Source: DASTCZ01 sp963704455 (GTDB lineage: Bacteria; Acidobacteriota; Terriglobia; Acidiferrales; UBA7541). From it: a stretch of 64,000 nt of DNA. The stretch's first letter is position 1; each line of letters opens with the position of its first letter. Below are positions 55,848-64,000 of this stretch, one piece after another. The stretch spans positions 1,240,001 through 1,304,000 of the forward strand of contig OY969905.1 in assembly GCA_963704455.1 (NCBI GenBank). Reading direction: 5' to 3'. The notes beneath the pieces were generated by a model. It ran no database searches. It was not told the DNA's origin and saw nothing but the letters and a program-made list of their open reading frames with translations. The translations under genes were made by a program, and so were the position numbers.

Positions 55848-55959
55848 GTCATCCTGAGCGTAGCGAAGGATCCGAATCAATCGCTACAAACCGTGCCTCT
55901 GGAACCGTCCTGCGTAGCGCCACAGGATTCTTCGCCTGCCGCGGCGGATGAAGAATGAC
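55848..55959. repeat. Intergenic repeat-like element between moeA and moaC
   Basis: A 112-base segment bounded by inverted termini GTCAT and ATGAC. It begins with the GTCATCCTGAGCGTAGCGAAGGATC type of sequence, which I recognise as a dispersed intergenic repeat common in acidobacterial and some other genomes, and ends with AAGAATGAC. The interior has a second partly similar GCGTAGCG motif. It is MITE- or REP-like. No second copy was found by eye in this window. It separates moeA from moaC. Confidence 0.6.
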
Positions 55960-55976
55960 AATCCAACCTGAAACTG

Positions 55977-57203
55977 TTACAGCTTCCCGCCTCGCGGCAG
56001 CACGTCAATCCATTCGCCCGCCTGCCACTGCAACTTTTCCTCGCGCACTACAATAAAGCAATTCGAGTGCGTCAGCGCAACTACATCGCCGGACCCATGC
56101 CACGGCAGTGCGCAAACCGCGGATTCGCCATCCGTCCATGAAATTTGCGCGGGCAAAAAATGCGCCAGGCCCGGCTTCTCATTCAACGGCGCGGCCAGCT
56201 TCGCGCGCAGAAACGGCAGCGGCCTCGGCGCGGCCCCGCCAAGTATATCGATCGCAGGTTGCACGAAGAGGTCAAACGTCACCATCGTTGATACAGGATT
56301 TCCCGGCAAACCGAACACTGGCTTTCCTTGGCACGTGCAGAAAACAGCGGGCCGCCCCGGCCGCATCGCAACGCCATCGAAAAAAACCTCCGCCCCGATT
56401 TCGGCAAGCACGCCTTCCACGAGATCATATTTCCCTGCGGAGACGCCGCCGGAAATCACCAGCGCGTCATAACAGAGCCCTTTTTCGATGCGCTGGCGCA
56501 ACTCGCCGATTTCGTCTCGCGCATTGCCGAGCAACACGGCCTCGCCTCCGGCAGCCGTGACTTGCGCTGCCAACGAAACGCTATTTCCATTCCGAATTTG
56601 CAGCGGGCCGGGCGTTTCTTCCGGGCTAACAATTTCATCGCCGGTTGAAAGAATCGCCACGCGCGGCCGCGCCCACACGGAAAGTCTCGGATGGCCTGCG
56701 TGAGCTGCAAGCGAAAGTTCGGAGAAGCTCAAACGCATTCCGGGCTCGAGCAGCGCGGCGCCCGCCTTCGCCTCGCTTCCGTGCGGGACGATGTTCTGCC
56801 CTGCAATGGCGGCGCGCTCGAAAACAATTTCGGTTTGCGCGCCTGAATCTTCCGCGCGCGTGTACTCGATCATCACCACGGCATCGGCGCCTTGCGGTAC
56901 CGCCGCGCCCGTCATGATCTGCACGCACTGGCCCCCGCCGACCGCGCCTGAATATTCCTGGCCTGCGCGGATCTCTCCAATCAACCTCAGCTTTGCGCCC
57001 GGCGCATGCAGGTCCGCCGCGCGCGCGGCATAGCCATCGCGCGTAGCGCGATTAAAGGGAGGCGATTCGCGGTCCGCTAGAATTTGCTCGGCGAGGATGC
57101 GGCCCTGCGCGGCGGCAAGCGCAACGGTCTCGCGCGCGGGCTTGTGCGCGAGACTATTCACCACTTCGATTACTTTTTTCCGGGCTTCAGTGAAGGAGAC
57201 CAT
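55977..57203 (-). CDS. moeA: Molybdopterin molybdenumtransferase
   Basis: A 408-residue MoeA, which inserts molybdate into adenylated molybdopterin. It shows SPPFNRATRDGYA (usual PPFDxSAMDGYA with changes), EIRAGQEY, MTGAAVPQGADAVVMIE, VAILSTGDEIV, ISGGVSAGKYDLV, MRPGRPAVFC and FGLPGNPVSTMVTF. The usual DNSAMDGYA box reads NRATRDGYA, so the Asp and Ser at that position are changed but DGYA is kept. The ATG at 57203 is preferred; a GTG at 57236 would overlap purA. It is followed by moaC after a repeat. Confidence 0.9.
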   Translation of the reverse strand: MVSFTEARKKVIEVVNSLAHKPARETVALAAAQGRILAEQILADRESPPFNRATRDGYAARAADLHAPGAKLRLIGEIRAGQEYSGAVGGGQCVQIMTGAAVPQGADAVVMIEYTRAEDSGAQTEIVFERAAIAGQNIVPHGSEAKAGAALLEPGMRLSFSELSLAAHAGHPRLSVWARPRVAILSTGDEIVSPEETPGPLQIRNGNSVSLAAQVTAAGGEAVLLGNARDEIGELRQRIEKGLCYDALVISGGVSAGKYDLVEGVLAEIGAEVFFDGVAMRPGRPAVFCTCQGKPVFGLPGNPVSTMVTFDLFVQPAIDILGGAAPRPLPFLRAKLAAPLNEKPGLAHFLPAQISWTDGESAVCALPWHGSGDVVALTHSNCFIVVREEKLQWQAGEWIDVLPRGGKL

Positions 57204-57220
57204 CGCAGAGTCGGAGCGCG

Positions 57221-58528
57221 TTACGCGCTCAACCACGTTTCAAGATGCGAATCGCGGGAAACAATCGTCGCGTCTCGCTCCGGTCCGGTCGAAATCATTC
57301 CGATTTCGCACCCAATCTCTCGAGAAATAAATTTCAGATATTCGCTCGCCGCTTGCGGAAGTTTCGCCGCCTCGCGCACGCCGAATGTCGCGCTCTGCCA
57401 TCCGGGGATCGTGGCGTATTCCGGTTCCATCGCGCCGAACTTGCCCACTTCAGCAGGCATCTCGTTGATTGGCGAACCCTTGTAGCGATAGCCGGTGCAA
57501 ACTTGAATTTCACGCTGCGTATCAAACACGTCGAGCTTCGTCACCACGAGCGAGCGAATGCCGTTCAGCATTACGGCGTAGCGAAGCATCGGCAGATCCA
57601 ACCAGCCGCAGCGGCGCGGCCGCCCCGTGACGGCGCCATATTCGTTGCCGCGGTTGCGCACCTCGTCGGCTTCCAGGTCCGGCATCTCCGTCGGAAACGG
57701 CCCGCCGCCCACGCGCGTCGTGTAAGCCTTCGTCACGCCAATCACACCAGTAATTCGCGTTGGCGCGACGCCGCAGCCCGTTGCCGCGCCTCCCGAAGTC
57801 GCGCTTGAAGAAGTGACATAAGGATAAGTCCCGTGATCAATGTCGAGCATCGTGCCTTGCGCGCCCTCGAAAAGCACTGAGCGGCCGCCATCCATCACCT
57901 TGTTCAAATAGAAAGACGCATCCGTAATGAACGGCCGCAACTTTTCCGCCTGCCGCAGCGATTCTTCCATCAGGCCCGCTGTTCTCAGCTCCACGCCGAA
58001 CGCCGCGCGGCACAATTTATTTTTCTCCGCGATCACAAGTGAAAGTTTCGCGCGAAAAACTTCCGCGTCCATCAGGTCGCACATGCGCAGGCCGCGCCGC
58101 GCCATCTTGTCTTCGTAAGCGGGGCCGATGCCGCGGGCGGTGGTTCCGATTTTCCCTTCCCCCCGCGCGGTTTCCAATGCCTTGTCCATCTCTCGATGGT
58201 ACGGAAAAATTACGTGCGCGCGATCGCTCACGTGCAGCCGGCCGGTTACGTCAACTCCGCCCTTCGCGAGACTTTCCACTTCGGAGATCAGCGCCGCCGG
58301 GTCCACTACAACACCCGGCCCAATCACTGCGTGTTTTTCCGCGCGCAATATTCCACAAGGAATCAATTGGAGAACAAACTTGTGATCGCCAATAATCACC
58401 GTGTGGCCGGCGTTATGCCCGCCGGCAAATCGCGCGGTGATGTCAAAGCCCGAGGCAAGATAGTCCACCACCTTGCCCTTGCCCTCGTCACCCCATTGCG
58501 CGCCGACAATGATGATTGCTTTGGTCAC
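57221..58528 (-). CDS. purA: Adenylosuccinate synthetase
   Basis: A 435-residue enzyme joining IMP and aspartate with GTP to make adenylosuccinate. Landmarks are IIIVGAQWGDEGKGKVVDYLA (P-loop), FAGGHNAGHTV, GTTARGIGPAYEDK, LFEGAQGTMLDIDHGTYPYVTSSS, GVTKAYTTRVGGGPFPTEM and TKLDVFD. The start is GTG at 58528 (VTKAIIIVGAQ); a longer frame adds 15 non-family residues. It is the first gene of the unit with moeA, moaC, REC-DUF4388 and mogA, although a 152-base gap with a repeat lies after moeA. Confidence 0.94.
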   Translation of the reverse strand: MTKAIIIVGAQWGDEGKGKVVDYLASGFDITARFAGGHNAGHTVIIGDHKFVLQLIPCGILRAEKHAVIGPGVVVDPAALISEVESLAKGGVDVTGRLHVSDRAHVIFPYHREMDKALETARGEGKIGTTARGIGPAYEDKMARRGLRMCDLMDAEVFRAKLSLVIAEKNKLCRAAFGVELRTAGLMEESLRQAEKLRPFITDASFYLNKVMDGGRSVLFEGAQGTMLDIDHGTYPYVTSSSATSGGAATGCGVAPTRITGVIGVTKAYTTRVGGGPFPTEMPDLEADEVRNRGNEYGAVTGRPRRCGWLDLPMLRYAVMLNGIRSLVVTKLDVFDTQREIQVCTGYRYKGSPINEMPAEVGKFGAMEPEYATIPGWQSATFGVREAAKLPQAASEYLKFISREIGCEIGMISTGPERDATIVSRDSHLETWLSA

Positions 58529-58680
58529 GTGATTTGTGCCGATTCCTTTGTGTTTAGACCGCACGCCGCCCACCCAAGCAAAACATGGAAGGCAAGGCAG
58601 GGCCGCACAGAATCAGCAGATTCTCAATCCTACGCGGCAGAAAGGTTGAACGCAAGCTGACTTCAAGCTTCGGTTGTGAC

Positions 58681-58953
58681 TCATTTTGATTTTCGGTATC
58701 TAGTCACCAGAAATGACGTGGTCGCGAAGAGAAGCACATTTGTAATGACGGCGATCCCACCCAGCGCCCAGAGGGACCAATTAGCTCCGACGTTGCCGCG
58801 CCAATACAATGCGACTGAAGCCAAACTTCCTGGCAGCAACAGCAGGAAGTACCCAATCAGCATCGATGGAAATTGAAAGAACATGGCACACAAGGCGCCC
58901 ATTACGCCGATCACCTGTATCACGCCAAAGATCAGCCAGTACTTGCGATTCAT
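58681..58953 (-). CDS. Small membrane protein, 90 residues
   Basis: A short protein with about three hydrophobic segments: WLIFGVIQVIGVMGALCAMFF at the N-terminus, MLIGYFLLLLPGSLASVALYW, and LWALGGIAVITNVLLFATTSFLV, ending in a basic tail RYRKSK. No family is recognised. It stands alone between purA and tag on the same strand, with more than 100 bases on each side. The regular helix pattern with positive residues at the end makes it credible as a real gene. Confidence 0.6.
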   Translation of the reverse strand: MNRKYWLIFGVIQVIGVMGALCAMFFQFPSMLIGYFLLLLPGSLASVALYWRGNVGANWSLWALGGIAVITNVLLFATTSFLVTRYRKSK

Positions 58954-59096
58954 GCCGCTGCCTCTATCGCTTGTCCGTCAAATCATCCCACGGGAGTTTG
59001 CGCGCATAAACGTGAATTACCTCACGCTCTCACGCTACTTTCAAGCTTGCCTCAAGGTGCCCTTCAATGGTTTCCCAGATTTTTGCCGACCCGTTT

Positions 59097-59669
59097 TCAG
59101 CCAAATCCGCGCGAAATTTCTGCGTGCCGAAAGCAACCAACCCAATGATCGTTCACCATGCCGGTGGCCTGCATCATCGCGTAACAAATGGTCGACCCCA
59201 CAAACCGGAACTCGCGTCGCTTCAGCTCTTTGCTCATCGCGTCCGATTCCAATGTGTGCGCCGGTACATGGCCGGGCGAGCGCCAGCGATTTTGCCGCGG
59301 CTTGCCGCCAACAAATTGCCAGATGAATTTATCGAATGAGCCGAATTCTTTCTGCACGGCGAGGAACACGCGCGCATTTTCAATCGCCGCGCGCATCTTC
59401 ATCCGGTTGCGGATTAGCGCGGCGTCGCGCAGAAGCGCGCGAAGTTTTTTCGCGTCATAACGCGCCACGCGAACCGGATCGAATCCGTCAAACGCAATTC
59501 GATATGCCTCGCGTTTCTTGAGAATTATTTCCCAGCTCAATCCGGCCTGATGACCTTCGAGGATCAGGAACTCGAATAGTTTAGGGTCATCATGCAGCGG
59601 CACACCCCATTCTCGGTCATGGTAGGGGATGCTCAATTCCGTTTTTGCCCAGCCGCAGCGCCGCTGCAT
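59097..59669 (-). CDS. tag: DNA-3-methyladenine glycosylase I
   Basis: A 190-residue base-excision repair enzyme that removes 3-methyladenine from DNA. The zinc ligands are visible: Cys in RRCGWAK and His in PYHDREWG at the N-terminus, and His and Cys in VNDHWVGCFRH at the C-terminus. The catalytic Glu is in LEGHQAGLSWEIILKKREAYR (usually LEGFQAGLSW), and STICYAMMQATG is the family C-terminal motif. The ATG is 9 bases after the thioredoxin stop, so glgA-trx-tag probably form one unit. Confidence 0.92.
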   Translation of the reverse strand: MQRRCGWAKTELSIPYHDREWGVPLHDDPKLFEFLILEGHQAGLSWEIILKKREAYRIAFDGFDPVRVARYDAKKLRALLRDAALIRNRMKMRAAIENARVFLAVQKEFGSFDKFIWQFVGGKPRQNRWRSPGHVPAHTLESDAMSKELKRREFRFVGSTICYAMMQATGMVNDHWVGCFRHAEISRGFG

Positions 59670-59678
59670 GGAATCGAA

Positions 59679-60014
59679 TTAACCGAGGTGAGGAGCGAGT
59701 GTCTTCGTAATCTGGTCCTTGGGGAGCGCGCCCACGATTTGCTCTGCGATTTGACCGCCCTTGAAAAGAAGCAGCGTGGGAATTCCGCGGATGTTGAAGA
59801 GGCCAGGCGTGTTGATGTTGTCGTCCACGTTCATTTTCAACACCTTCAGCTTGCCCGAAAATTCGTTTGCAATTTCGGCCACCGTGGGAGCCAGCGCGAG
59901 GCATGGCCGGCACCAAATCGCCCAGAAGTCCACCAGGACGGGCTGCGTCTTGCTCGCCTCGATCACCTCACTTTGAAAAGTGCTGTCGGAAACACTTGCG
60001 ACGTTATCTGCCAT
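59679..60014 (-). CDS. Thioredoxin with WCRPC active site
   Basis: A 111-residue thioredoxin-fold protein. The active site is FWAIWCRPCLALAP with C35 and C38; the usual WCGPC has Gly where this has Arg, which will change redox potential or partner choice. Downstream VDDNINTPGLFNIRGIPTLLLFKGGQ carries the conserved cis-proline. No signal peptide is seen with the ATG at 60014 (AAAGGGA upstream); a longer frame adds 35 unlikely residues. It overlaps the end of glgA by 11 bases and precedes tag. Confidence 0.9.
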   Translation of the reverse strand: MADNVASVSDSTFQSEVIEASKTQPVLVDFWAIWCRPCLALAPTVAEIANEFSGKLKVLKMNVDDNINTPGLFNIRGIPTLLLFKGGQIAEQIVGALPKDQITKTLAPHLG

Positions 60015-61533
60015 GGATTCCCTTTCCCTGCGAATAGGCCCCTGCGGCCACCGCGTTTTGTACCATCCAATTAGATGAGCTAGCCAGATGAAGGTTTCTG
60101 GCCTTGCGCGCGACTTCATAGAGCCCGGCGTACTCGTCCGCCGAGGCGCGCCACGAAAAATCGCGCGCCATGCAGTTGGTCTGCAGATTCTGCCACGCTC
60201 TCGAGTTCGCGTAAGTCTTCAGCGCCTGACGGATACTTGCGAACAACGGTTTCGCATCGTACTTCTCAAACTTGAATCCGGTTCCAAGCCCGGTTCGGGC
60301 ATCGAAAGGCTCGATCGTGTCGTCAAGCCCGCCCGTCGCACGCACAATCGGCACCGTGCCGTAACGCAAGCTGTACATCTGGTTCAGGCCGCATGGCTCG
60401 AAGCGCGAGGGCATCAGGAACATGTCCGCGCCGGCCTCGATTTTGTGAGCGAGCGTGTTGTCGTACGCGACCTTCACGCCAATCTGTTTCGGATACTTGC
60501 CCGCCAGTTCGCGGAACAGGCCCTCGTAACGCGGCTCGCCCGCGCCCAGCGCGACGATGGCCACATTCTCTTTCACAAGATCCGCGGCTATCTCTTCGAT
60601 GAGGTCGAAGCCCTTCTGCACTGTAAACCGCGAGACGATGCCGATGAGTGGCCGCTGCAAATCACTCGAATCGAGCTTGAATTGATCGAGCAAATCTTTT
60701 TTGCACGCTTTCTTGCCGCTGAGATCTTTCGCGGAATATTTGGCGGCAATCAGCGGATCGATTTCCGGACTCCAGACGCTGTAGTCAACGCCATTTAGAA
60801 TTCCGCGCAGGCGCGTGCCGCGTTCGCGCACCACGCCGTCCAGCCCGTGGCCATATTCCACCGTCTGAATTTCTTTCGCATACTTTTGGCTCACGGTCGT
60901 GAGGTAGTCCGCAAATACCAAGCCGGCTTTCAGAAAATTCACCTTCCCAAAAAATTCCATCGCTTCCATGCGGAATAGACTTTCCGGCAGGCCGAGATCC
61001 GCAAGCGTTTCCCGTGGAAAAAGTCCGTGGTAACCCATGTTGTGAATCGTGAAGACAACCGGCACGGCGCGCAGCAGCGGGTCCGGCTCATAAAGCGTCC
61101 GCAGCAATACTGGCACGAGCGCCGATTGCCAATCGTGGCAATGGATCACGTCCGCGGGCCAGATGTGCTTGGCAATTTCGATGGCCGCGCGGTTGAATTC
61201 GCCGAAGCGGTCGGCGTTGTCGGGATAATCCTTGCCCGCCACGCCGTAAAGCTGGTCGCGATCAAAATATTCAGGGTCGTCCACGAAAAAGTAGCGCACG
61301 CCGCTTACAACCGTTCCATCGGCGATTGCGGGAAAGCGCAGTCGGCGGCCGAGAGGGACCGTCATGCTGGGCATGATTACCGTCGCCGCTTTCGTCCCGC
61401 GATAGCGCGGCAACACGACGGCTACTTCATGGCCCAGCTCGACGAGCGCCTTCGGCAGCGCTTCGACAACGTCTGCCAATCCGCCAGTCTTGGAAAATGG
61501 GAGACCTTCGGGAGCAACAAAAAGTATTCTCAT
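60004..61533 (-). CDS. glgA: Glycogen synthase (ADP-glucose type)
   Basis: A 509-residue GT5 glucosyltransferase that extends alpha-1,4-glucan from ADP-glucose. The N-terminus reads ILFVAPEGLPFSKTGGLADVVEALPKAL with the KTGGL substrate loop. IFTIHNMGYHG-like sequence (VVFTIHNMGYHGLFP), LRGILNGVDYSVWSPEIDP and the C-terminal FLMPSRFEPCGLNQMYSLRYGTVPIVRATGGLDDTI carry the catalytic and nucleotide-binding residues. The last 30 residues are extra and overlap thioredoxin. No glgB, glgC or glgP is nearby. Confidence 0.94.
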   Translation of the reverse strand: MRILFVAPEGLPFSKTGGLADVVEALPKALVELGHEVAVVLPRYRGTKAATVIMPSMTVPLGRRLRFPAIADGTVVSGVRYFFVDDPEYFDRDQLYGVAGKDYPDNADRFGEFNRAAIEIAKHIWPADVIHCHDWQSALVPVLLRTLYEPDPLLRAVPVVFTIHNMGYHGLFPRETLADLGLPESLFRMEAMEFFGKVNFLKAGLVFADYLTTVSQKYAKEIQTVEYGHGLDGVVRERGTRLRGILNGVDYSVWSPEIDPLIAAKYSAKDLSGKKACKKDLLDQFKLDSSDLQRPLIGIVSRFTVQKGFDLIEEIAADLVKENVAIVALGAGEPRYEGLFRELAGKYPKQIGVKVAYDNTLAHKIEAGADMFLMPSRFEPCGLNQMYSLRYGTVPIVRATGGLDDTIEPFDARTGLGTGFKFEKYDAKPLFASIRQALKTYANSRAWQNLQTNCMARDFSWRASADEYAGLYEVARKARNLHLASSSNWMVQNAVAAGAYSQGKGIHGR

Positions 61534-61602
61534 GATTGTTTGCGCGAATTACGTTACTGGACGGAGCGGGCGGCGTCAAGCGCTGCAGGCGCGACGCGTG
61601 CA

Positions 61603-61616
61603 TAACAATATTGTTA
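61603..61616. promoter_or_regulatory. Perfect 14-base palindrome between glgA and rsmA
   Basis: TAACAATATTGTTA is perfectly self-complementary and lies in the 97-base gap between the divergent genes glgA and rsmA, 15 bases before the rsmA ATG. It stands out as AT-rich in a GC-rich region and could be a regulator-binding site or include a -10-like element. No regulator can be named. Confidence 0.4.
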
Positions 61617-61630
61617 GACTGGCATCGAAC

Positions 61631-62491
61631 ATGTCACCAACACGCCTGGGACAAAATTTTCTAGTGGCCGGATGGCGGGCGCGAATCGCGTCGCTGCTCG
61701 CCGCGCGCTCGGGCGAAGCGTGGGTTGAGATTGGCGCGGGCCATGGCGAAATGACGGAGCAGTTTGCCCGGGCGGGTGCGCGCGTGAATGCAATCGAGCT
61801 AGACAAGAATCTGGCCGCAACTTTGCGCAGTCGCGCGCAGGCGTGGCCAAACGTGAAAGTAATTGAGGCGGATGTGCTCAAAGTGGACCTTGCTGAAATT
61901 GCAGTCGCGCCATCGTTCAAGGTTTACGGAAATATCCCTTACTACATCACCTCGCCGATTCTTCACAGAATCTTCGATGCATCCACGAATCATCCGGGTG
62001 CCGTGCTGTCTGCCCATCTGGTGATGCAGCTCGAAGTTGCCGCGCGGCTCACCGCGCGCCCTGGGAAAAGTGCGGGAGGAAAAGAGTACGGCTACCTCTC
62101 TGCGGCGACGCAATTCCACAGCAAGCCGGAAATCCTGCTGAAAATTCCGCCCGGCGCATTCCGGCCGCAGCCGAAGGTGGCGTCCGCGCTTGTGAAATTA
62201 AGTTTCCCCGGCGAAGGCGTGAATCTCAGCATTAGGGATACGGATGCGTTCCTGACATTTGTGCAGGGATGCTTCGCGCAAAAGCGCAAGACGCTGGCAA
62301 ATAATCTGCGCGGCATGAATCTCATGCGGCGTTCCGGCAAGGATCGAAATGACGCCCGGCCTCCCGCAGGCGCTGCCTCAAAATTACACTTAGAAATTAT
62401 GGATGAATCAGGAATTGAAGCGGGCGCGCGCGCGGAACAATTAGGTCTGGCACAATTCGCCGCGCTCTATCGTGCTCTCGAAAAAGTGTAA
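61631..62491 (+). CDS. rsmA: 16S rRNA (adenine1518-N6/adenine1519-N6)-dimethyltransferase
   Basis: A 286-residue SAM-dependent methyltransferase (KsgA/RsmA) modifying two adenines in helix 45 of 16S rRNA. The start MSPTRLGQNFL is the family N-terminus, the SAM motif is VEIGAGHGEMTEQFA, then VNAIELDKNLA, VIEADVLKVDL and the catalytic KVYGNIPYYITSPI. FRPQPKVASALVKL matches the C-terminal part. A longer frame reaches 61490 but lacks family resemblance. It is divergent from glgA and converges with the phosphodiesterase gene 14 bases away. Confidence 0.94.
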   Translation: MSPTRLGQNFLVAGWRARIASLLAARSGEAWVEIGAGHGEMTEQFARAGARVNAIELDKNLAATLRSRAQAWPNVKVIEADVLKVDLAEIAVAPSFKVYGNIPYYITSPILHRIFDASTNHPGAVLSAHLVMQLEVAARLTARPGKSAGGKEYGYLSAATQFHSKPEILLKIPPGAFRPQPKVASALVKLSFPGEGVNLSIRDTDAFLTFVQGCFAQKRKTLANNLRGMNLMRRSGKDRNDARPPAGAASKLHLEIMDESGIEAGARAEQLGLAQFAALYRALEKV

Positions 62492-62505
62492 TGCCGCTCG
62501 CGGTT

Positions 62506-63255
62506 TCACTCCGCCAAAAGTTTGGCCAGCCGATCCGGAAAATCCGAAATAATGCCGTCCACTCCGCTTGCAATCAGCGCGCGCATCTCTTCCGGCTCAT
62601 TTGCAGTCCAGGCGACGAGCTTGAGATCCGCCCGGCGCGCCGCCAGGACCAACTCAGGGTGAATTTTGTTCATCCCCACTAACAGTTGGCGCGCGCCCAC
62701 TGAAACCGCGTGCTGAATCGAATCCAGCCCCGCGCGTTCCACGATAAGGCCGGTCATCGCCATCGGCTCGATGCGGCGCAGGGAAAGCAGGACCGCGGGA
62801 TCGAAGGAAATTACCGTTGCGCGCGCGATTTCACCGGAAGTTGCAAGCGCTCCGGCCAATGAACGCTCCATCATCCATGACTCCCTGGTTTTCAATTCCA
62901 AATAAAATGATACGTCTGCCTCGTGCGCGAAAGACAGAATCTCTTCCAGCATCGGCACGTTCTCTCCGGCAAATGAGCGTCCGTTCGCGCCGTCAAACCA
63001 TCCACCCGCATCCAGCGCGCGCACTTCCGCCAACTTCATTTTTGAAATATGGCCGCGGCCATCGGTCGTGCGGTCGACGGTTGGATCATGCATCGCCACA
63101 ATCCAGGCGTCACGAGTGGCCTGCAAATCTGTTTCGATAAACTTCGCGCCCATCTCCACAGCAAGGCGGTAGGCCGCGAGCGTGTTTTCCGGCGCGTGGC
63201 CGGAAGCTCCGCGGTGCGCGATGTTCCATACGGTGTGACGATTGCTCATCAGCAT
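62506..63255 (-). CDS. Glycerophosphodiester phosphodiesterase
   Basis: A 249-residue TIM-barrel enzyme that hydrolyses glycerophosphodiesters to glycerol 3-phosphate and an alcohol. IAHRGASGHAPENTLAAYRLAVEMGAKFIETDLQATRDAWIVAMHDPTVDRTTDG holds the two catalytic histidines (HRG and MHD) and the Glu/Asp metal ligands (ETDLQ). FYLELK, AWTANEP and GVDGIISDFPD complete the pattern of the cytoplasmic GDPD (UgpQ-like) class. No signal peptide is seen. The ATG is followed by a second one six bases on. It lies after the IclR-type gene on the same strand. Confidence 0.92.
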   Translation of the reverse strand: MLMSNRHTVWNIAHRGASGHAPENTLAAYRLAVEMGAKFIETDLQATRDAWIVAMHDPTVDRTTDGRGHISKMKLAEVRALDAGGWFDGANGRSFAGENVPMLEEILSFAHEADVSFYLELKTRESWMMERSLAGALATSGEIARATVISFDPAVLLSLRRIEPMAMTGLIVERAGLDSIQHAVSVGARQLLVGMNKIHPELVLAARRADLKLVAWTANEPEEMRALIASGVDGIISDFPDRLAKLLAE

Positions 63256-63295
63256 GATCGGCTACAGTTTCGAGCCGGGTAAAAATGAAATTGAT

Positions 63296-64000
63296 TCAGT
63301 TCGACATGGAAGGAGTGCCAAGCTGGCGGGTAATCCTTCGAGACGCTTCTCGCGCAAGTTCGGCCACGCGCGGGATGCTGCCGGGATCGAGATGCGACAC
63401 CGTTCCGCTCAAACCGATCGCCGCCACAACGTTTCCCTTCGCGTCAAATATCGGAACGGCTAGGCAGCGCGCGTCCACACTATTTTCTTCGTCGTCCACC
63501 GCGAATCCCTTTTCGCGAACCATGGCAAGCTCGGCGTGAAAGCGCCGCGGCGTTGTAATTGTATTTGCCGTGCGCTTTGCCATTCCGTGTTCGCGAAGAA
63601 TGGCGTCAATCGCTTGCTTCGGAAGATGGGCGACGAGCGCTTTGCCAACGCTGGTGGAATGCACGAACATGCGGCGCCCGACCCACGTGTCCATCTTAAT
63701 AAATCCCGGCGCTTCTACTTTCTCGATGTAAACTGCTTCACCGCGATCGAGCACGGCGAGGTGCGCGGTGAGTCCGGTGCGATCCACAAGCCCGCGCATC
63801 GCGGTGACCGCAATCTCGCGCAATCCGTAACCGGAAAGCACCCCGCGGCCGAGATTCAACAGTTTGAGCCCGAGCCGGTAACGGCCACTTTCACTTTCCC
63901 GGCGCAAGTACCCGCCGCGCTCGAGCGTTCGCAGGATGTAACTCGCCGAACTCTTGGGAATGCTCAGCCGCCTGCTGATTTCGGCATTGGTCAGTCCTTC
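63296..64000 (-). CDS. IclR-family transcriptional regulator (5' end beyond window)
   Basis: The frame is open to the window edge; about 234 residues are visible. At the edge NAEISRRLSIPKSSASYILRTLERGGYL forms the winged helix-turn-helix, then the wing (SGRYRLGLKLLNLG) and the IclR effector domain: LRRDTGLTAHLAVLD-like region (VDRTGLTAHLAVLDRGEAVYIEKVEAP), GRRMFVHSTSVGKALVAHL, and CLAVPIFDAKGNVVAAIGLSG. The C-terminus lies at 63296. The missing part should be about 15-30 residues. The effector is unknown. It lies 40 bases upstream of the phosphodiesterase gene. Confidence 0.9.
   Translation of the reverse strand, partial: EGLTNAEISRRLSIPKSSASYILRTLERGGYLRRESESGRYRLGLKLLNLGRGVLSGYGLREIAVTAMRGLVDRTGLTAHLAVLDRGEAVYIEKVEAPGFIKMDTWVGRRMFVHSTSVGKALVAHLPKQAIDAILREHGMAKRTANTITTPRRFHAELAMVREKGFAVDDEENSVDARCLAVPIFDAKGNVVAAIGLSGTVSHLDPGSIPRVAELAREASRRITRQLGTPSMSN

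Overview
The window is about 64 kb of high-GC bacterial chromosome. Gene types and architecture (fused NuoE-NuoF, two nuo clusters next to F0 ATP synthase genes, an Hfq-like protein with an N-terminal extension, BshA, a DCC protein, an AtpZ/AtpI pair) suggest an Acidobacteriota-like organism. That assignment is inference; no marker such as 16S rRNA is present. Coding density is high, and genes are often linked by ATGA, TGATG or TAATG overlaps.

Layout. 1-2001: the end of one GMC-type FAD oxidoreductase and a complete second one. 2085-9929: a probable relic genomic island. A decayed tRNA-like sequence lies at the left and an intact tRNA-Thr(CGT) at the right, with a degenerate tyrosine-recombinase fragment beside the tRNA 3' end. 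Cargo is a four-part 2-oxoacid:ferredoxin oxidoreductase with fused beta and gamma parts, a transketolase with an unusual cysteine-rich tail, and a NagB-like protein. 10000-17952: housekeeping genes (M24 peptidase, DUF167, YggS, Tmk, HolB, Hfq-like protein, hotdog thioesterase, SDR, BshA). 17967-22790: a tight seven-gene minus-strand unit (GbsR/MarR regulator, DCC protein, wax-synthase-like MBOAT, two paralogous membrane proteins, two NAD(P)-binding epimerase-like proteins) behind a clear sigma70-type promoter with a perfect palindromic operator. I consider this the best candidate for an undescribed system. 22867-27845: LytS-type kinase, PLP decarboxylase, RibA, SRPBCC protein, ThiS and an unrecognised protein.

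27901-53135: two nuo clusters meet tail to tail. Cluster 1 (plus) is nuoA-C-D-EF-G-H-J-K-L-M-N. Cluster 2 (minus) is nuoA-C-D-H-J-K-L-M-N, running directly into atpZ-atpI-atpB-atpE. Neither has nuoB or nuoI, and no F1 genes are present, so complete complexes would need genes elsewhere. The ATP synthase c subunit has a signal-like N-terminus and most residues of a Na+-binding site.

53242-64000: a secreted unknown; purA with molybdenum-cofactor genes (moeA, moaC, mogA) that enclose a REC-DUF4388 response regulator; a short intergenic repeat; a small membrane protein; glgA-trx-tag; rsmA; a glycerophosphodiesterase; and the C-terminal part of an IclR regulator cut by the window edge.
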